DNA from: CAZBGR01 sp964491535
GTDB lineage: Bacteria > Bacillota_I > Bacilli_A > RF39 > UBA660
Direction of reading: 5' to 3'
Assembly: GCA_964491535.1 (NCBI GenBank)
Contig: CAZBGR010000020.1
Span: 1-15,706, forward strand
DNA: 15,706 nt
The notes under the pieces were generated by a model. That model was not told the DNA's origin. It did not search any database and saw nothing but the letters and a program-made list of their open reading frames with translations. Positions 1-7,423 of this stretch are shown here, piece after piece. Within the stretch, counting starts at the first letter, position 1. Each line of letters opens with the position of its first letter. The position numbers and the translations under genes are program-made.

Positions 1-48
1 GGTATCTTGAGCCAAGCTGATAAAAGAAGGATTAAAAGTTTAATTTAA
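1..48 (+). CDS. rpmI: Ribosomal protein L35, C-terminal end (partial)
   Basis: The first 15 codons before the TAA at 46-48 read GILSQADKRRIKSLI. This matches the conserved end of bacterial L35, where a Leu-Ser-x-Ala-Asp block is followed by Arg-Ile-Lys. The gene is cut by the window edge. It lies 15 bases upstream of rplT, the order expected for the infC-rpmI-rplT operon. L35 is a small basic protein of the large ribosomal subunit. The identification rests on a short stretch, but motif and position agree. Confidence 0.88.
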   Translation, partial: GILSQADKRRIKSLI

Positions 49-63
49 TAAGGAGGAAAAATT

Positions 64-603
64 ATGACTAGAGTAAAAGGTGGCTCAATTGCTCGTAAGC
101 GTCGCCATAAATTTTTAAAAGCTGCCAAAGGGTTTTTTGGTAGTAAACATCGTTTATTTAAAACAGCTAAAGAGCAATGGATGAAATCACGAGTTTATGC
201 TTATCGTGATCGTAAGCAAAAGAAAAGATTATTTCGTAAATTATGGATTACTAGAATTAATGCTGCTTGCCGTGAAAATAATATTAGTTATTCAAAATTT
301 ATAAATGGTTTAACTAAAGCGGGTCTCTTAATTAATCGAAAAATGTTAGCTGAAATAGCAATTGATAGCCCAAAAGCTTTTACTGATTTAGTAGTTATTG
401 CATCAACTAATTTAAACGGGGAATTAGTTATTGATAAAAAAGTTAACCAGCAAGAAGATGTTAAAAAAGAAAAAGTTAAAGAAATTGTTAAAAAGGAAGT
501 TAAACCTAAAGTTAAAAAAGAAAAAGTTAAAGAAACTGTTAAAAAGGAAGTTAAACCTAAAGTTAAAAAAGAAATTAAGAATACTGAAAAAAAGAAAAAA
601 TAA
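64..603 (+). CDS. rplT: Ribosomal protein L20 with lysine-rich C-terminal extension
   Basis: L20 binds 23S rRNA, is needed early in 50S assembly, and in many bacteria represses its own operon. Residues 1 to about 115 form a normal L20: a basic N-terminal arm with RKRRHK at 11-16, then a globular part ending near VIAS at 111-114. The family is usually about 115-120 residues long, but this protein has 179. Residues 116-179 are a low-complexity tail made almost only of Lys, Glu and Val with an occasional Pro, including two nearly identical 17-residue units. The ATG follows AGGAGG at 51-56 at good spacing. The gene sits directly after rpmI. The core identification is certain; the role of the tail is unknown. 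It could be an rRNA-binding or disordered extension, or a tolerated repeat expansion. Confidence 0.96.
   Translation: MTRVKGGSIARKRRHKFLKAAKGFFGSKHRLFKTAKEQWMKSRVYAYRDRKQKKRLFRKLWITRINAACRENNISYSKFINGLTKAGLLINRKMLAEIAIDSPKAFTDLVVIASTNLNGELVIDKKVNQQEDVKKEKVKEIVKKEVKPKVKKEKVKETVKKEVKPKVKKEIKNTEKKKK
460..561 (+). repeat. 51-bp tandem duplication inside rplT
   Basis: Two adjacent 51-base units (460-510 and 511-561) are identical except for one base, att versus act at the ninth codon. A truncated third copy begins at 562 (gttaaaaaagaaa) and then diverges. The unit is exactly 17 codons, so the frame is kept. Near identity at the DNA level points to recent slippage or duplication. Ancient protein repeats would be expected to differ more. 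Confidence 0.93.
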
Positions 604-605
604 GG

Positions 606-685
606 AGCTGTTTTAATTAAGTAAGGGTTTAAAAATTAAAAAAACAGCTAAAATGATCTATTTATTAGATTGTTTTTTCTTTTTT
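606..685 (+). terminator. Two successive hairpins with T-tract after rplT
   Basis: The first hairpin pairs AGCTGTTTT (606-614) with AAAACAGCT (641-649) and is not followed by T residues. The second is weaker: ATCTA pairs with TAGAT around a 5-base loop at about 656-670, extended by wobble and A-T pairs, and is followed directly by a T-rich run at 672-685. The second hairpin with its T-tract looks like an intrinsic terminator separating the ribosomal operon from dnaG. The first could be an auxiliary or processing structure. Confidence 0.55.
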
Positions 686-711
686 AGGGGAAAAGGGATT
701 ACTTTTATAGA
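683..711 (+). promoter_or_regulatory. Weak candidate promoter for dnaG-rpoD-trmK
   Basis: A TATAGA hexamer at 706-711 lies 28 bases before the dnaG ATG, just past the presumed terminator. The matching -35 position (683-688, tttagg) is poor. Some promoter is expected here because the preceding operon appears to terminate, but this assignment is tentative. Confidence 0.27.
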
Positions 712-738
712 ATAATTTAAATAGGAAGTAGTGATTGA

Positions 739-2502
739 ATGGCTAGGCTTAGTGATGAAGAAATAATAGAAATTAGAAATAAAGTAGATATTGTTGATGT
801 AATCGGTAGTTATATCCCTTTAATTCAAAAAGGTAAAAACTTCTTTGGTCTTTGTCCTTTTCACGATGATCATAATCCTAGTATGAGTGTTTCTCCTACT
901 AAACAAATATATAAATGTTTTGTTTGTGGGGCAGTAGGTAATGTTTTTACCTTTTTAATGGATTATGAACATCTTAATTTTATTGAGGCTGTTAAATTAA
1001 TGGCTGATAAAGCTGGTATCAAAATATCCCTTACTTCAAAAGTAAATACTTATCATTCTAAAAGTGATGAAAAGTATTATCAAATGTATGATTTAGCCAA
1101 TAAGTTTTATCAACATCACTTACATACTACGAAAGGTAAAAAAGCTTATCAATATTTGATTGATCGATTGTTCACTGATGAAATAATTAAAACTTTTGCG
1201 ATTGGTTTGGCAGCTCATAATCATCAAATAGTAAATTTATTAAAGGATAAAGGGTATACTGATGAGGAGATAATTGATAGTGGTTTAGGATCTTTAAAGG
1301 ATAATCATCTTTATGATTTATTTGTTAATCGAATTATTTTTCCGTTATGGGATTTAGAAGGTAAAGTAGTAGCTTTTAGTGGACGTCTTTATGAATCAAA
1401 GGATGATTTTGGTCCTAAATATATTAATTCTAAAGAAACTAAAGTGTTTAAAAAAAGTCATTTATTATATAATTATCATTTAGCTAAAAATGAGATTAGA
1501 AAAAAAAAGAAAGTAATTGTGGTGGAAGGTTTTATGGATGTTATTGCTTTATATAAAGTAGGTCTTAAAAATGTTGTAGCAACCATGGGGACAGCAGTTA
1601 CTGAAGAGCAAGTTAACTTATTAAAAAGATTATCTTCTAATGTTATTTTATGTTTTGATGGAGATCAAGCTGGAGAACAAGCTACTTATTTAGCTACTTC
1701 CTTATTTAGTCAAAAAGGATTAAGTCCTAAAATTATAAGATTAGAAGATAATTTAGATCCTGATGATTATCTTAAACAATATGGAGTAACTAAATTTAAT
1801 AAGCTTTTAAACAAACCAATGTCATTAATTGATTTTAAAATGAATTTTTATCGTCGTGATAAAGATTTGACTAATAGTGATGATCTCACTCAATATATTA
1901 AAGAGGTAATTGAGGCTTTAGTCCCTTTAAAAGATCCTATTTTAAATGATTTAACCTTAAAAAAACTAAGTGATGAAACGGGGGTTTTATTTAATACTTT
2001 AAATGATACTTTAAAGAATAAAATAGCGATAGATAAAAAAATGATTAAAGAAAAACATCCAAAACAATTATATTCTTTAATTAATAAATATCAAAAAGCA
2101 GAACAAAGAATGCTTTATTATATGTTAAAAAATAAAGAAGTTATTACTATTTATGAATCTCATAAATGTTTTTTTCCTTCTCAAATATATCGTTATTTGG
2201 TTAATGAAATAATGTTTTTTTATCGCCGTTATCAAGTTTTAGAAATAGCTGATTTTATTACTTATTTAGGCGAAAAAAAGGAGTTATTAGATGCTCTTAA
2301 GCAACTTTTAAATCTTGATTTGCCAGAGCATTATAGTAAGGAAGAAATATATGATTATATAGAGATATTAAATCAAGCAGCTATTAATGAAGAATTAAAA
2401 CGGTTAAATGATTTATTTAAAGTGGAAAATGATTTGTTAGTTAAAGCAGGATTAGCTAATCAAATAGCTAGTTTAAGAAAAAGGAGTATGGAAAATGATT
2501 GA
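739..2502 (+). CDS. dnaG: DNA primase DnaG
   Basis: DnaG makes the RNA primers for lagging-strand and origin DNA synthesis, working with the replicative helicase. The 587 residues match the usual length. The N-terminal CHC2 zinc-binding domain has its ligands at C39, H42, C60 and C63. The catalytic TOPRIM region follows, with the glutamate of VVEGFMDV at 263 and the acidic pair of FDGDQAG at D307 and D309, then DPDDYL at 340-345. The rest, from about 430, is the helical C-terminal region that binds helicase in this family; it is Lys/Asn-rich and less conserved. The ATG at 739 is preceded by AGGAAG. The gene overlaps rpoD by 8 bases, which suggests translational coupling, and stops at TGA. The dnaG-rpoD pair is the classical macromolecular synthesis operon. 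Confidence 0.98.
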   Translation: MARLSDEEIIEIRNKVDIVDVIGSYIPLIQKGKNFFGLCPFHDDHNPSMSVSPTKQIYKCFVCGAVGNVFTFLMDYEHLNFIEAVKLMADKAGIKISLTSKVNTYHSKSDEKYYQMYDLANKFYQHHLHTTKGKKAYQYLIDRLFTDEIIKTFAIGLAAHNHQIVNLLKDKGYTDEEIIDSGLGSLKDNHLYDLFVNRIIFPLWDLEGKVVAFSGRLYESKDDFGPKYINSKETKVFKKSHLLYNYHLAKNEIRKKKKVIVVEGFMDVIALYKVGLKNVVATMGTAVTEEQVNLLKRLSSNVILCFDGDQAGEQATYLATSLFSQKGLSPKIIRLEDNLDPDDYLKQYGVTKFNKLLNKPMSLIDFKMNFYRRDKDLTNSDDLTQYIKEVIEALVPLKDPILNDLTLKKLSDETGVLFNTLNDTLKNKIAIDKKMIKEKHPKQLYSLINKYQKAEQRMLYYMLKNKEVITIYESHKCFFPSQIYRYLVNEIMFFYRRYQVLEIADFITYLGEKKELLDALKQLLNLDLPEHYSKEEIYDYIEILNQAAINEELKRLNDLFKVENDLLVKAGLANQIASLRKRSMEND

Positions 2503-3568
2503 TGATATTAAAAGTTATGAAGAACGTAAAAGAGCCTTAATTAAAATTGGTAAAGAAAAGGGTTATATTACTTATAATGAATTAGCTGAAGAAATTAAAG
2601 ATTTAGAATTAGATAATGAATCGATTGATGATTTGTATAATGTTTTTCATGATTTAGGAATTGAAATTGTTTTGGATGAAGATGATGAAGCTGATGAGAA
2701 GGAAAAACTTCCTGATTTGTCTTTACCTAAAACAGTTATTATCAATGATCCTGTTAGAATGTATTTAAAGGAGATTGGTAAAATTAGTTTATTAACTTTA
2801 AGTGAAGAGCGTTCTTTAGCTAAAAGAGTTGAAGAAGGGGATGAAGAAGCTAAGCGTATTTTAGCTGAATCTAATTTAAGATTAGTAGTTAGTGTTGCTA
2901 AAAGATATATAGGTAAGAATTTATCTTTTTTAGATCTTATTCAAGAAGGTAATATTGGTTTAATGAAGGCAGTTGAAAAGTTTGATGCTAGTAAAGGATA
3001 TAAATTTTCAACTTATGCTACTTGGTGGATTAGACAAGCTATTACTAGAGCGATTGCGGATCAAGCTAAAACTATTAGAGTTCCCGTTCATATGGTTGAG
3101 ACTATTAATAAATTAAAACGTATTCAACGTCAATTAACGCTTGAATTAACCAAAGAACCTACTGAGGAACAATTAGCTGAAAGAATGGAAACAACAGTTG
3201 AAAAGGTAAGAGAAATATTTAAAATATCACTAGATCCTTTATCATTAGAAACACCGGTAGGTGAAGAATCAGATTCTCATTTAGGTGAATTTATTAAAGA
3301 TGTTAATAATTTAACACCAGAAGAATATGCCATTAATGAAGTTTTAAAAGATGAAATTAATGATGTTTTAAATACTTTAAATGAAAGGGAAGAAAAGGTT
3401 TTAAAATTAAGGTTTGGATTAGAAGATGGGACTTGTCGAACCTTAGAAGAAGTAGGTAATTATTTTGGGGTAACTAGAGAACGAATTAGACAAATTGAAG
3501 CGAAAGCTTTAAGGAAATTACGTCATCCATCTCGTTCTAGGAAATTAAAGGATTATTTAAGTGATTAA
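2495..3568 (+). CDS. rpoD: Housekeeping RNA polymerase sigma factor (SigA/RpoD)
   Basis: This is the primary sigma-70 factor, which directs RNA polymerase to most promoters. Residues 1-75 form a short acidic region 1.1. Region 1.2 starts at NDPVRMYLKEIG (84-95). Region 2 spans about 123-198 and contains the promoter-melting and -10-reading segment with FSTYATWWIRQAITRAI. Region 3 is about 200-280. Region 4 (about 290-353) has the -35-reading helix-turn-helix with VTRERIRQIE. The length of 357 residues is close to Bacillus SigA. The start has AAGGAG at 2481-2486 inside dnaG and overlaps the dnaG stop by 8 bases. Candidate promoters elsewhere in the window are of the extended -10 type, as expected for this kind of sigma factor. 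Confidence 0.98.
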   Translation: MIDDIKSYEERKRALIKIGKEKGYITYNELAEEIKDLELDNESIDDLYNVFHDLGIEIVLDEDDEADEKEKLPDLSLPKTVIINDPVRMYLKEIGKISLLTLSEERSLAKRVEEGDEEAKRILAESNLRLVVSVAKRYIGKNLSFLDLIQEGNIGLMKAVEKFDASKGYKFSTYATWWIRQAITRAIADQAKTIRVPVHMVETINKLKRIQRQLTLELTKEPTEEQLAERMETTVEKVREIFKISLDPLSLETPVGEESDSHLGEFIKDVNNLTPEEYAINEVLKDEINDVLNTLNEREEKVLKLRFGLEDGTCRTLEEVGNYFGVTRERIRQIEAKALRKLRHPSRSRKLKDYLSD

Positions 3569-4283
3569 ATTATCAAAAAGATTATATCAAGTAGCTTCTT
3601 TTGTAGATGATTATTCTAAAGTAATAGATGTTGGATGTGATCATGCTAAACTAGCTATTTATTTAGCTCAAACTAAAAAAGATATATCAGTAATAGCTAG
3701 TGATAATAGTAAACTTGTTTATCAAAAGGCTTTAGCTAGTATAAAAGCTTATCAATTAGAAAAGAAGATTGATTTAAGATTAGGTTCTGGTTTAGAAGTG
3801 TTAAAAGATGAGGAAGTAGATACAATTATTATGGCTGGTTTAGGTGGTTTTAAAATAACTTTTCTTCTTAAAGAACAAAAGAATGTTTTAAAAACAGTTA
3901 AAAAGATTATTATTCAAGCTAATAATGGGGTTTTTAAAGTAAGAAAAGAGTTAGTTAACTTAGGCTATTTTATTGATGATGAAAAATTAGTAAAAGAACA
4001 TTCTAAACTATATATTATTATTTGTTTTAAAAGAGGTAAAGCAAAGTATTCTAAAAGAGATTTTTTGTTTGGGCCTATTTTAAGAAAAAGAAGGGAATCT
4101 TTATATTTTCAATTATTAAATCAAATGATTATTAAAGATAAAGTTATTACTAATAAAATTCCAAAAAAGTATTGGTTAAAAAGATGTTATTTAAAAAAAC
4201 ATTTAAAATTATTAAAAGGAGAAATAATTAAAAAAGATTCCTTTTTTAATAATCTTAGGAATCTTATTAAGCAAAGAAATTAG
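3561..4283 (+). CDS. trmK: tRNA (adenine-22-N1)-methyltransferase TrmK
   Basis: TrmK (Bacillus YqfN) methylates N1 of A22 in the D-loop of some tRNAs, using S-adenosylmethionine. The Rossmann SAM-binding motif is at residues 22-29 (IDVGCDHA). The family signature resembling AGMGG appears as MAGLGG at 91-96. The last 70 or so residues are Lys-rich and helical, matching the coiled-coil C-terminal domain of the family. The length, 240 residues, is normal. The start is GTG at 3561 with AAAGGA just upstream, overlapping the rpoD stop by 8 bases. The order dnaG-sigA-trmK is also known from Bacillus. Its 3' end overlaps the convergent YqfQ-like gene by 17 bases. Confidence 0.92.
   Translation: MIKLSKRLYQVASFVDDYSKVIDVGCDHAKLAIYLAQTKKDISVIASDNSKLVYQKALASIKAYQLEKKIDLRLGSGLEVLKDEEVDTIIMAGLGGFKITFLLKEQKNVLKTVKKIIIQANNGVFKVRKELVNLGYFIDDEKLVKEHSKLYIIICFKRGKAKYSKRDFLFGPILRKRRESLYFQLLNQMIIKDKVITNKIPKKYWLKRCYLKKHLKLLKGEIIKKDSFFNNLRNLIKQRN
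4228..4265 (-). terminator. Minus-strand intrinsic terminator for the YqfQ-like gene, inside trmK
   Basis: Read on the minus strand, AAGATTCC (4265-4258) pairs with GGAATCTT (4241-4234) around a 16-base loop. A run of six T residues (4235-4230) ends the stem. It begins 2 bases past the stop of the minus-strand gene, where a terminator is expected. It lies wholly inside the coding sequence of trmK. The loop is long, so efficiency is uncertain. Confidence 0.5.
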
Positions 4284-4638
4284 GGCCACTAGTTACACTT
4301 CCTGCTTTAGCTACTCCTTCAGTGATTATAGATTCGTTAGCTAAAGCGTTAGAGGCATTTAATTTATTAAATTCACCAAACAATCGAAACATAGTTTTAG
4401 CATTATTCCAAACCGGCTTAATTTGATTATATACAGGAATGGCTTGATTTATAACATTTAATGTTCGTTGGGCATTATTTAGTAAGTTTCCCCAATTAAT
4501 ATTAGCTAGCCCAGTTTTTTTGGGAATCATTCCTAATCCCTGAAGAGGATTACTATTTCCAAATCCATAAAAAGGTTGAAATGTTTGACTATTTCCCCAT
4601 CTAGGCATTGAATAAAAAGTAGGATTTTGATTAAACAT
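4267..4638 (-). CDS. YqfQ/VrrA-like small protein
   Basis: This 123-residue protein resembles the YqfQ/VrrA family of Bacillus, whose function is poorly known. The N-terminal 45 residues are rich in Asn, Pro, Phe, Gly and Gln (FYGFGNSNPLQGLGM at 23-37), as in the low-complexity part of that family. Residues 48-92 form the more conserved helical block, with NLLNNAQRTLNVINQ, then a second helix and NNAKTMFRLFGEF. No signal peptide or membrane helix is visible. The start is well supported by AGGAGGTAAT upstream of the ATG. In Bacillus subtilis yqfQ lies a few genes past trmK (yqfN), so the neighbourhood supports the call. Its 3' end overlaps trmK convergently by 17 bases, and the two genes could interfere by transcription. 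The family call comes from recalled motif similarity. Confidence 0.66.
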   Translation of the reverse strand: MFNQNPTFYSMPRWGNSQTFQPFYGFGNSNPLQGLGMIPKKTGLANINWGNLLNNAQRTLNVINQAIPVYNQIKPVWNNAKTMFRLFGEFNKLNASNALANESIITEGVAKAGSVTSGPNFFA

Positions 4639-4681
4639 GAGATTACCTCCTATTGTTAATATATGATGTTTTTTAAAAAAG

Positions 4682-4710
4682 TTTAAAATGTTGTAATTTT
4701 ATGCTATAAT
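4682..4710 (+). promoter_or_regulatory. Extended -10 promoter of the pilin operon
   Basis: A perfect extended -10 element, TGcTATAAT, lies at 4702-4710. The -35 position 17 bases upstream is TTTAAA (4682-4687), which is weak, as is common when the extended -10 is strong. Transcription would begin near 4717, about 32 bases before the proposed TTG start of the PilC-like gene. No equally good promoter is visible in the opposite direction for the YqfQ-like gene. Confidence 0.78.
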
Positions 4711-4735
4711 TTTAATAATAAAGGGTGTTGGTTTT

Positions 4736-4751
4736 AGGAGGTGCTTGCTTG
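4736..4751 (+). promoter_or_regulatory. Ribosome binding site that fixes a TTG start
   Basis: AGGAGG at 4736-4741, continuing GTG, is a near-perfect Shine-Dalgarno sequence. An in-frame TTG follows at 4749-4751, 7 bases after position 4741. The alternative GTG at 4725 would place this sequence inside the coding region and leave a leader of only about 8 bases. The TTG is therefore the more likely start. Confidence 0.78.
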
Positions 4752-6656
4752 GTTTTATCAAAGATTTTTTTACCAGCCCGATATTTTTTTATTGGTTTAT
4801 GGGTAAGTATTGATTTTTTTGTCAATACTATTATTAAACAAGCTCTTCTTTCTTTCTTATATGTTTTTCAATATTTAATTAACGGTTTTATTTACCTTTT
4901 AAATTTACTTTTATCTTTTATTGAAAAATTAATTATTTATGCCCAGCAAGGAATTGTTTGGTTTGGTAAAAAGATAGGCCTTATCTTAATTGGTTTATTT
5001 AAATTAATTATTAAAATAATCTCTTATTTAATTAAAGGTTTTCATCAAATAATTTTAATTGTTTTATATCCTTTTTTAAAGATATTTGGTAAACAACTGA
5101 GACGTTTATTTACTTTTATTTCTCAATTTTTTATTTCTTTATATAAATTTGGATATAAGGGTTTATTTTCTTTAGGGCAGGTTTTTTGTTTTATTTTAAA
5201 TCCTTTTTATAAATTAATTAGGGCTCCCTTTGATTTTTTTAGAAATTTTAATTCGGAAAAGGTTAGATCTTTAGCTCGTCTTCCTGAAATATTGAAAATT
5301 AAAATTATTAATTGGTATCAAAATCTTTTATTAATTAAAAATAAAAGGGCTAAACAAGAGCGTAAGCGTGAAGCTTTATTGCTTGATATTAATGCCGAAG
5401 AGGCGGTTAAAAGTGAACATAAACAATTATATTATTATGTAGCTCGTAATGCTGAAGGTAAAATTGAAAAAAGAAAAATTAAGGGTTATTCTAAATTGGA
5501 AGTCCATTCTTATTTAATATCATTAGGTTATGAAGTTTATAAAATAGAATTATATAAAGGGCTTGATATTAATATTGGTAGGGGGTATAAATTAAAATCA
5601 GGGGAATTGATTTTTTTCTTAGTTCAATTAGAGACCTATATAAAAGCTGGTATTCCTTTAGTAGATGCGGTTAATTTACTTTCTAAACAAACTAAAAAGG
5701 CTTCCCTTCGTGATGTATATAGAGCCCTTGTTTATGAGTTAATGAGAGGTGAAAGTTTTAGTGAAGCTTTAGCTAAACAGCAACATGCTTTTCCCAAACT
5801 GTTAATAAATATGATAAAGACTGCTGAAATGGCTGGTAATTTAGCTGAAGTATTAGATAGTATGGTTGATCATTATACAACTCTTCATAAAGTAAGAAAA
5901 CAAATGATAACGGCGATGATGTACCCAACAGTTATTTTTGGGTTTGCCATTATTATTGTAATTTTTATTATGGTTTTTGTTATTCCTGAATTTATTAGCA
6001 TTTATGAAGATTTAGGAAGTGATATTCCGGCTATTACTTTATTTACTATTTCTTTAAGCAAGTTTTTAGTTAATAATTATTTTTATGTTATAGCTGGTAT
6101 AATAGGAGTTGTGGTATTGTTTTTCATTATTTATAAAAATATAAAAACATTTAGGTTTTTAATTCAATGGTTTTTAATGCATATGCCGGTAGTTGGAAAA
6201 ATTATTATTTATAACGAAGTAACTATGTTTGCTAAAACTTTTGGGTCACTTTTAAAACATAATGTTTTTATTCCAGAAACTATGGAAATATTAAGCCGGA
6301 TTACTGATAATGAAATATATAAAATGTTAATTTATGAAACTGTTAATAATTTATCACGTGGAGAGCCAATTTCTAAAGCTTTTAAAAATCATTGGGCTTT
6401 TCCAATTGTTGCTTATGAAATGTTAGTAACTGGAGAAAGAACTGGACAACCAGGACCAATGATGGAAAAGGTTGCTAATTATTATCAAGAAGAGCATAAT
6501 AATGCTATTAGTCAAGTTAAGGTTTTTATTGAACCAGTAATGATTATTTTCTTAGCTGTTGTGGTAGGTTTTATCTTGTTATCAGTGGTATTACCAATGT
6601 TTAGCATATATGGAAGCTTTGATTTTGAAACGGATTATGAAGAGGTGTTAGAATGA
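4749..6656 (+). CDS. Type IV pilus/type II secretion platform protein (PilC/GspF/ComGB family) with N-terminal extension
   Basis: PilC-type proteins form the inner-membrane platform on which pilins assemble. From the TTG start the product is 635 residues; the family usually has about 340-410. Residues 227-268 match the short cytoplasmic segment that normally opens PilC proteins (a Tyr-rich strand, then Gly-Tyr-Ser and a Leu-Gly-Tyr-Glu turn). The first T2SSF domain follows from about 286 (LETYIKAGIPLVDAV, later ALAKQQHAFP and MIKTAEMAGNL). Next come a membrane pair, a second T2SSF domain (MFAKTFGSLLKHNVF to LVTGERTGQP) and a final membrane helix. Residues 1 to about 220 are extra. They are strongly hydrophobic and aromatic with regularly spaced Lys and Gly, and residues 1-165 contain only three acidic residues (D22, E59, D162). 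The gene overlaps the peptidase gene by 4 bases. The core identification is solid; the extension is unexplained. Confidence 0.9.
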   Translation: MVLSKIFLPARYFFIGLWVSIDFFVNTIIKQALLSFLYVFQYLINGFIYLLNLLLSFIEKLIIYAQQGIVWFGKKIGLILIGLFKLIIKIISYLIKGFHQIILIVLYPFLKIFGKQLRRLFTFISQFFISLYKFGYKGLFSLGQVFCFILNPFYKLIRAPFDFFRNFNSEKVRSLARLPEILKIKIINWYQNLLLIKNKRAKQERKREALLLDINAEEAVKSEHKQLYYYVARNAEGKIEKRKIKGYSKLEVHSYLISLGYEVYKIELYKGLDINIGRGYKLKSGELIFFLVQLETYIKAGIPLVDAVNLLSKQTKKASLRDVYRALVYELMRGESFSEALAKQQHAFPKLLINMIKTAEMAGNLAEVLDSMVDHYTTLHKVRKQMITAMMYPTVIFGFAIIIVIFIMVFVIPEFISIYEDLGSDIPAITLFTISLSKFLVNNYFYVIAGIIGVVVLFFIIYKNIKTFRFLIQWFLMHMPVVGKIIIYNEVTMFAKTFGSLLKHNVFIPETMEILSRITDNEIYKMLIYETVNNLSRGEPISKAFKNHWAFPIVAYEMLVTGERTGQPGPMMEKVANYYQEEHNNAISQVKVFIEPVMIIFLAVVVGFILLSVVLPMFSIYGSFDFETDYEEVLE

Positions 6657-7414
6657 TGGAGTGGTATTATATTATTAGTTTTTTCATCTTTGGTTTGGTA
6701 ATGGGTTCATTTGTTAATGTTGTGGGGTATCGTTTACCTAAGGGAATGTCTTTAATTAAGCCTGCTTCTCATTGTCCAGAATGTAATAAACGATTAAAGG
6801 CAAAAGAATTAATCCCTATTATTTCTTATCTAATTCAATTAGGTAAATGTAGCTATTGTAAAAAAAGAATATCTTATTTATATCCATTAATTGAACTAAC
6901 TAGTGGTTTATTATTTGTTGTATCTTATATAAGTTTTAATTTATCTTATGAATTAATAATTGCTTTATTTTTTAGTATTTTTATATTAATTATTACCGTA
7001 AGTGATATTCGTTATCTAATTATTAATGATGAGGTATTAATTATAGCTTTTATATTTGTTTTTTTAGTTAGAATAATAACTAAAACTAACATAATTACTT
7101 TATTAATAGATGCTTTTTTACCAATGATTATTATGATATTAATAAAATTATTTGGTGATACTCTTTTCAAAAAGGAATCTTTAGGAGTAGGTGATATTAA
7201 ATTAATGCCTATTTTAGGGCTTGTTTTAGGATTTGAATTGGCTTTGTTGATTATTTTTTTCGGGGCTTTTATAGCTTTACCAATAGCCTTTTTGGCTTTA
7301 CATATAAAGAAAACTAATATTATTCCTTTTGGTCCTTTTTTAGGATTAGCGGCTTTAATAGTATACTTTTTAAAAATAGATATTTCATGGGTTACTGATT
7401 TATTATTAAGATGA
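6653..7414 (+). CDS. Prepilin peptidase / N-methyltransferase (PilD/ComC family)
   Basis: This membrane enzyme cleaves the leader of type IV pilin-like proteins and usually methylates the new N-terminus. The N-terminal domain has MGSFVNVVGYRLP at 17-29 and two CxxC pairs (C41/C44 and C66/C69) that bind zinc in the bifunctional enzymes. The catalytic aspartates are D118 in TVSDIR and D181 in the GVGD motif. IPFGPFLGLAA at 224-234 is the typical end block. The rest is hydrophobic membrane segments. Length (253 residues) is normal. The ATG at 6653 overlaps the previous TGA. A second ATG at 6656 has better spacing to AGAGGTG (6641-6647), so the first Met is uncertain. Its substrate is presumably the pilin encoded next. 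Confidence 0.95.
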   Translation: MMEWYYIISFFIFGLVMGSFVNVVGYRLPKGMSLIKPASHCPECNKRLKAKELIPIISYLIQLGKCSYCKKRISYLYPLIELTSGLLFVVSYISFNLSYELIIALFFSIFILIITVSDIRYLIINDEVLIIAFIFVFLVRIITKTNIITLLIDAFLPMIIMILIKLFGDTLFKKESLGVGDIKLMPILGLVLGFELALLIIFFGAFIALPIAFLALHIKKTNIIPFGPFLGLAALIVYFLKIDISWVTDLLLR

Positions 7415-7423
7415 GGTGAATAG

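Noticed and set aside
431..616. A 61-codon plus-strand reading frame rich in Lys and Leu inside the end of rplT
   Set aside because: It is an out-of-frame shadow of the Lys-rich repeat tail of L20. Its composition is a by-product of AAA-rich codons, and it has no ribosome binding site of its own.
4639..4663. Minus-strand promoter with TATATT at 4663-4658 for the YqfQ-like gene
   Set aside because: Transcription would start inside the ribosome binding site, leaving no usable leader, and the -35 is poor.
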